From positions 1 to 7,020 of the forward strand of contig JAKAAM010000048.1 in assembly GCA_021802325.1 (NCBI GenBank): a stretch of DNA of 7,020 nt, read 5' to 3'. The notes beneath the pieces were generated by a model. It was not told where the DNA came from. It saw nothing but the letters and a program-made list of their open reading frames with translations, and did not search any database. This DNA comes from Nitrospirota bacterium (lineage in GTDB: Bacteria; Nitrospirota_A; Leptospirillia; Leptospirillales; Leptospirillaceae). A program made the position numbers and the translations under genes. Of the stretch, positions 5,352 through 7,020 are shown piece by piece (position 1 is the first letter of the stretch; the number at the start of each line of letters is the position of its first letter).

Positions 5352-6562
5352 TTCTTCCCCCGGAAGGGCGTGATGTTGTTTTCGTCGTCCCTATCGAATC
5401 CCAACATGCGGTCGACGGCCTTCGCCATGGCCGCCCTGACGGGATCGAGGGCCAGCCGGCTGTATACCACGGTTGCGCCGGTGCTTTTGTGTCCCAGGGC
5501 CTTCCCGATCAGGGGCAGGCTTTCCCCCTGGGTGGCCAGCCATGAGCCCAGGGTGCGCCGTAGATCATGAATCCGAAGATCCTTGATTCCGGCCCGCGCA
5601 CAAATCCGCTTCCATCCGGCCTTGGGCTCGATCATGTGCCCCAATGTCCCGCCGGGACCGGAGGGGAACACGAAAAACGGACTATCGACAAATTTCTTGC
5701 GTTCTTTCAGGAGTTCGACGAGTTGAGGATGGAGCGGAACCACCTGGGGCTCTCCCGCCTTCGTCTCCGGAATCCGCCAACGGCCTTCCTCAAGATCCAG
5801 ATCCTTCCAGGCCATTGAAAGGACGTTCGACCGCCGGGCTCCGGTCAGCAAGGCCACGACCACAAAATCCCGGACGGTGGGGTTCGGTTCCTCCCGGACG
5901 GCCCAAAAGAACATCTGCATTTCGTGCGGTTGGAGCCAGCGGTCCCGCCTCTCTTCCCGGAACATCCGGATTCCCGCCGCGGGGTTGGTGAAGGTCCATC
6001 CATACTCGCGGATTCCCCAGGCGAAAACCGCCTTGACGAGGGCCAGCGTCCGGTTAGCTTCGTAACGGCCGGCGGCCCCGATCTTCGTATGGAGCGCCTT
6101 GACTTGATCGCGGGTGATTTCGGCGGGGATCTCTTTTGCCAGGTGCGTCAGGTGACGTTTGAACCGCCGCTCGTCCTCCTGCCAAGTCTTCTTGCGGTCA
6201 CGGGCCTCATAGAGCCATGCGTCGAAAATCTCCCCGAACGTCTGGGCCTCCGCTTTCTTCCGCTTCTCCTTGGCCGGGTTGATTCCGAGCGCATATTGGC
6301 TGTTCAGGGCTTCCGCCCGTTTCCGGGCGTCTTCCGGGTGGACCGTCGGGAAGGGGCCGATCCGGACGGATTCCGTCTTTCTGTCGATCCATCGAATCCA
6401 CCGGAAAACTTTGGCCCCGGACTCTGTGATCTCCAGATAAAGATTGGGAACCTTGTCATCCCTGTATCGAACGCGCTTCCCGGTGGGAGAGAGCCGCTCG
6501 ATAGTGGTTTTCGTGAACGAGAACGGAGTTGACCGTGTTTTCTTGGTTTTCCCGTCTTCCAT
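5348..6562 (-). CDS. int: Tyrosine recombinase (site-specific integrase)
   Basis: The 404-aa product catalyses integration and excision of the element at the tRNA-Lys site. The N-terminus (about 12-95; NLYLEITESGAKVFRW, VRIGPFPTVHPEDARK) is the arm-DNA-binding DUF4102-type domain of P4-like integrases. A core-binding SAM-like domain follows at about 106-200. The catalytic domain holds the expected residues: R243 in TGARRSNVLSM, K268 in ETKAGEP, H332 and R335 in HDLRRTLGSW, H358 in ALGHKS, and nucleophile Y367 in TVVYSRL. Length is typical, and no key residue is missing. The ATG at 6562 has AAGGAG (6572-6577) with a 9-base spacer, inside an inverted repeat. The gene reads away from the attachment site and overlaps the next gene by 4 bases. 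The symbol is generic. Confidence 0.97.
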   Translation of the reverse strand: MEDGKTKKTRSTPFSFTKTTIERLSPTGKRVRYRDDKVPNLYLEITESGAKVFRWIRWIDRKTESVRIGPFPTVHPEDARKRAEALNSQYALGINPAKEKRKKAEAQTFGEIFDAWLYEARDRKKTWQEDERRFKRHLTHLAKEIPAEITRDQVKALHTKIGAAGRYEANRTLALVKAVFAWGIREYGWTFTNPAAGIRMFREERRDRWLQPHEMQMFFWAVREEPNPTVRDFVVVALLTGARRSNVLSMAWKDLDLEEGRWRIPETKAGEPQVVPLHPQLVELLKERKKFVDSPFFVFPSGPGGTLGHMIEPKAGWKRICARAGIKDLRIHDLRRTLGSWLATQGESLPLIGKALGHKSTGATVVYSRLALDPVRAAMAKAVDRMLGFDRDDENNITPFRGKK

Positions 6563-6584
6563 TGTACGGATCTCCTTCGTACAA
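6562..6584 (-). promoter_or_regulatory. Inverted repeat framing the integrase SD
   Basis: TTGTACG (6562-6568) and CGTACAA (6578-6584) are perfect inverted repeats around a 9-base spacer that contains the integrase SD (AAGGAG on the minus strand). The right arm on the mRNA ends at the A of the start codon. It may act as an RNA hairpin controlling translation, as an integrase binding site in DNA, or both. Confidence 0.6.
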
Positions 6585-6598
6585 GACTCGATTTGAGA

Positions 6599-6672
6599 AA
6601 TTCAGGACTGTAGCCATTCAGAGGCGGTTTTTCGTACAAGGCCCGTACAAGAATGACTGTCAATTCAGGGCT
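6599..6672 (+). repeat. Paired AATTCAGG(A/G)CT repeat in the integrase leader
   Basis: AATTCAGGACT (6599-6609) and AATTCAGGGCT (6662-6672) differ by one base and lie 63 bases apart, on either side of the double CGTACAAG. They could be a second set of protein sites, for example for the AlpA-like protein. Purpose unknown. Confidence 0.45.
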
Positions 6673-6697
6673 ATTTTTGACTACGACCGACTGACTC

Positions 6698-6725
6698 ATT
6701 ATCGCACAAATTCCTTATTTGTCAA
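6698..6725 (-). promoter_or_regulatory. Sigma70-like promoter of the integrase operon
   Basis: On the minus strand, TTGACA (6725-6720) is a consensus -35. After a 16-base spacer comes GATAAT (6703-6698), a 5/6 -10 with an extended TGC just before it. Transcription would start near 6690, leaving a leader of about 125 bases before the integrase ATG. The inverted repeat ACAAAT-TCCTT-ATTTGT (6706-6722) fills the spacer and overlaps the -35, an operator-like position. This is the best promoter in the window and probably drives the whole leftward gene series. Confidence 0.75.
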
Positions 6726-6765
6726 TGACTATCTATGATGAACTATGTCTCGGTACAAGGCGTCC

Positions 6766-6815
6766 ACTGACTCTTAATCAGCGGGTTGGGAGTTCGATCC
6801 TCCCTCGGCCCACCA
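6766..6815 (+). tRNA. 3' part of tRNA-Lys(CTT): attachment-site repeat
   Basis: The anticodon loop CTCTTAA (6771-6777, anticodon CTT at 6773-6775) with its 3' stem TCAGC is followed by a T-arm (GGGAG TTCGATC CTCCC). Then come the acceptor strand TCGGCCC, discriminator A, and encoded CCA at 6813-6815. The expected 5' acceptor strand GGGCCGA and a proper D-arm are absent upstream, and the first anticodon-stem pair is A-C (6766/6782), so the 5' half is not this tRNA. This is the pattern left when an element integrates in a tRNA gene: the displaced 3' end remains at the far junction. It is not a functional tRNA. Confidence 0.85.
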
Positions 6816-6906
6816 TTCCTGAAGGCATTTCAATGCTTGTTCCCCCTAATCCAATGCCATCTTCGATCAACTGTATTCCTGGTGCAAAAGAAATTTCATC
6901 CTTGGC

Positions 6907-6948
6907 GCGCATTGGAGACCCGGGCATTCATGCCCGGGAGGAATGCGC
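6907..6948. other. Strong two-part stem-loop in the flank
   Basis: An inner perfect stem, CCCGGGCA/TGCCCGGG, has a TTCA loop (6919-6938). It is extended by an outer 7-base stem, GCGCATT/AATGCGC (6907-6913 with 6942-6948), across a short asymmetric internal loop. On the plus strand a pyrimidine-rich CCTCCTTTCTGTC follows rather than a clean T-run. It could be a terminator for transcription from the original tRNA, a repeat element, or part of an RNA gene. Confidence 0.5.
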
Positions 6949-6972
6949 CCTCCTTTCTGTCTTGGATATGTG

Positions 6973-7001
6973 TTGACGCATAGTATTTTCCCGCAGAGAA
7001 T
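6973..7001 (+). promoter_or_regulatory. Weak promoter-like pair near the right edge
   Basis: TTGACG (6973-6978) is followed after 17 bases by GAGAAT (6996-7001), matching the consensus hexamers at 5/6 and 4/6. It would drive a plus-strand gene beyond the window. Spacing is ideal, but the -10 is poor. Confidence 0.3.
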
Positions 7002-7020
7002 CTATTCTATGAAGTTAACC

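Larger units (their letters stand above)
6578..6759 (+). repeat. CGTACAAG repeats: candidate integrase arm-type sites
   Basis: CGTACAAG occurs at 6578-6585, 6633-6640 and 6644-6651, with a one-mismatch copy GGTACAAG at 6752-6759 and an inverted copy CCGTACAA at 6562-6569. Two copies are offset by 11 bases, about one helical turn. DUF4102-type integrases bind short arm repeats flanking the core site, so repeats in this position are the expected arm sites. Binding is inferred. Confidence 0.65.
1..6815. mobile_element. Right end of tRNA-Lys-targeted integrative element
   Basis: Seen: a tyrosine recombinase gene lies about 200 bases from a 3' tRNA fragment, and a continuous block of minus-strand genes runs away from it: integrase, AlpA-like regulator, primase, P-loop ATPase and small unknown genes. 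Known: integrase plus AlpA/Xis plus primase-helicase next to a tRNA 3' end is the usual layout of P4-like satellites and related integrative elements. Inferred: the element continues past the left edge, and the chromosome begins at the tRNA fragment. No capsid, terminase, relaxase or conjugation gene is visible, so satellite, prophage remnant and mobilizable element remain open. Confidence 0.85.
6816..7020. other. Probable chromosomal flank without a visible gene
   Basis: This 205-base stretch lies beyond the tRNA 3' end and so is the chromosome side of the junction. No ORF with a convincing SD is seen. It holds a strong stem-loop and a weak promoter-like pair near the right edge, described separately. 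Confidence 0.6.

Noticed and set aside
5924..6532. Plus-strand ORF of 202 codons
   Set aside because: Entirely antisense to the integrase, whose catalytic residues are intact; no SD and proline/glycine/arginine-rich shadow composition.
6578..6759. CRISPR-like array
   Set aside because: Repeats are only 8 bases with irregular spacing (55, 11, 108), which fits protein-binding sites and not repeat-spacer units.
6740..6815. Complete tRNA-Lys gene
   Set aside because: CTCGGTACAAGG faintly resembles a D-arm, but no 5' acceptor strand pairing with TCGGCCC is present, and the anticodon stem has an A-C mismatch at its base.
6719..6976. Plus-strand ORF of 85 codons across the tRNA fragment
   Set aside because: It reads through the tRNA sequence, lacks an SD and has no recognisable protein pattern.

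Overview
The window looks like the right-hand end of a compact integrative element, of phage-satellite or integrative-mobilizable type, in a fairly GC-rich bacterium that uses strong Shine-Dalgarno (SD) sites and encodes the tRNA CCA end in the genome. The genus cannot be told from this sequence. Element DNA runs from the left edge to about 6766-6770. There it meets the 3' part of a tRNA-Lys(CTT) gene (6766-6815), followed by about 200 bases of probable chromosome (6816-7020). The tRNA fragment has no 5' half, so it reads as the distal attachment-site repeat. The intact tRNA and the other end of the element would lie beyond the left edge.

Every convincing gene is on the minus strand, reading from the attachment site leftwards. 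They are a tyrosine recombinase (6562-5348), an unrecognised basic protein (5351-4758), an AlpA/excisionase-type helix-turn-helix protein (4636-4418), a CHC2 zinc-finger/Toprim primase (4345-3593), a DUF3987-type P-loop ATPase/helicase (3591-1990), a tandem winged-helix-like protein (1993-1319), a 108-aa protein (1326-1000), one or two tiny ORFs (1016-862), a 56-aa protein (752-582) and a 136-aa protein (579-169). The start codon of one more gene sits at 3-1. Most junctions are ATGA-type overlaps or gaps of a few bases, and several genes carry the next gene's SD, so translational coupling is likely throughout.

Control elements cluster at two places. Upstream of the integrase there is a strong sigma70-like promoter with an operator-like inverted repeat in its spacer. 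The same region has a set of CGTACAAG repeats that look like integrase arm sites, a second copy of the attachment-core sequence over the promoter -10, and an inverted repeat framing the integrase SD. Upstream of the primase a perfect rho-independent terminator faces the opposite strand.

The plausible division of labour is as follows. Integrase plus the AlpA-like protein handle integration, excision and control. Primase, DUF3987 ATPase and the winged-helix protein form a replication module. The small leftward genes are accessory and unrecognised. The most unusual observations are a palindromic coding repeat shared in frame by two replication genes, a candidate -1 frameshift or homopolymer-broken small gene at 862-1016, and the terminator facing antisense to the operon.
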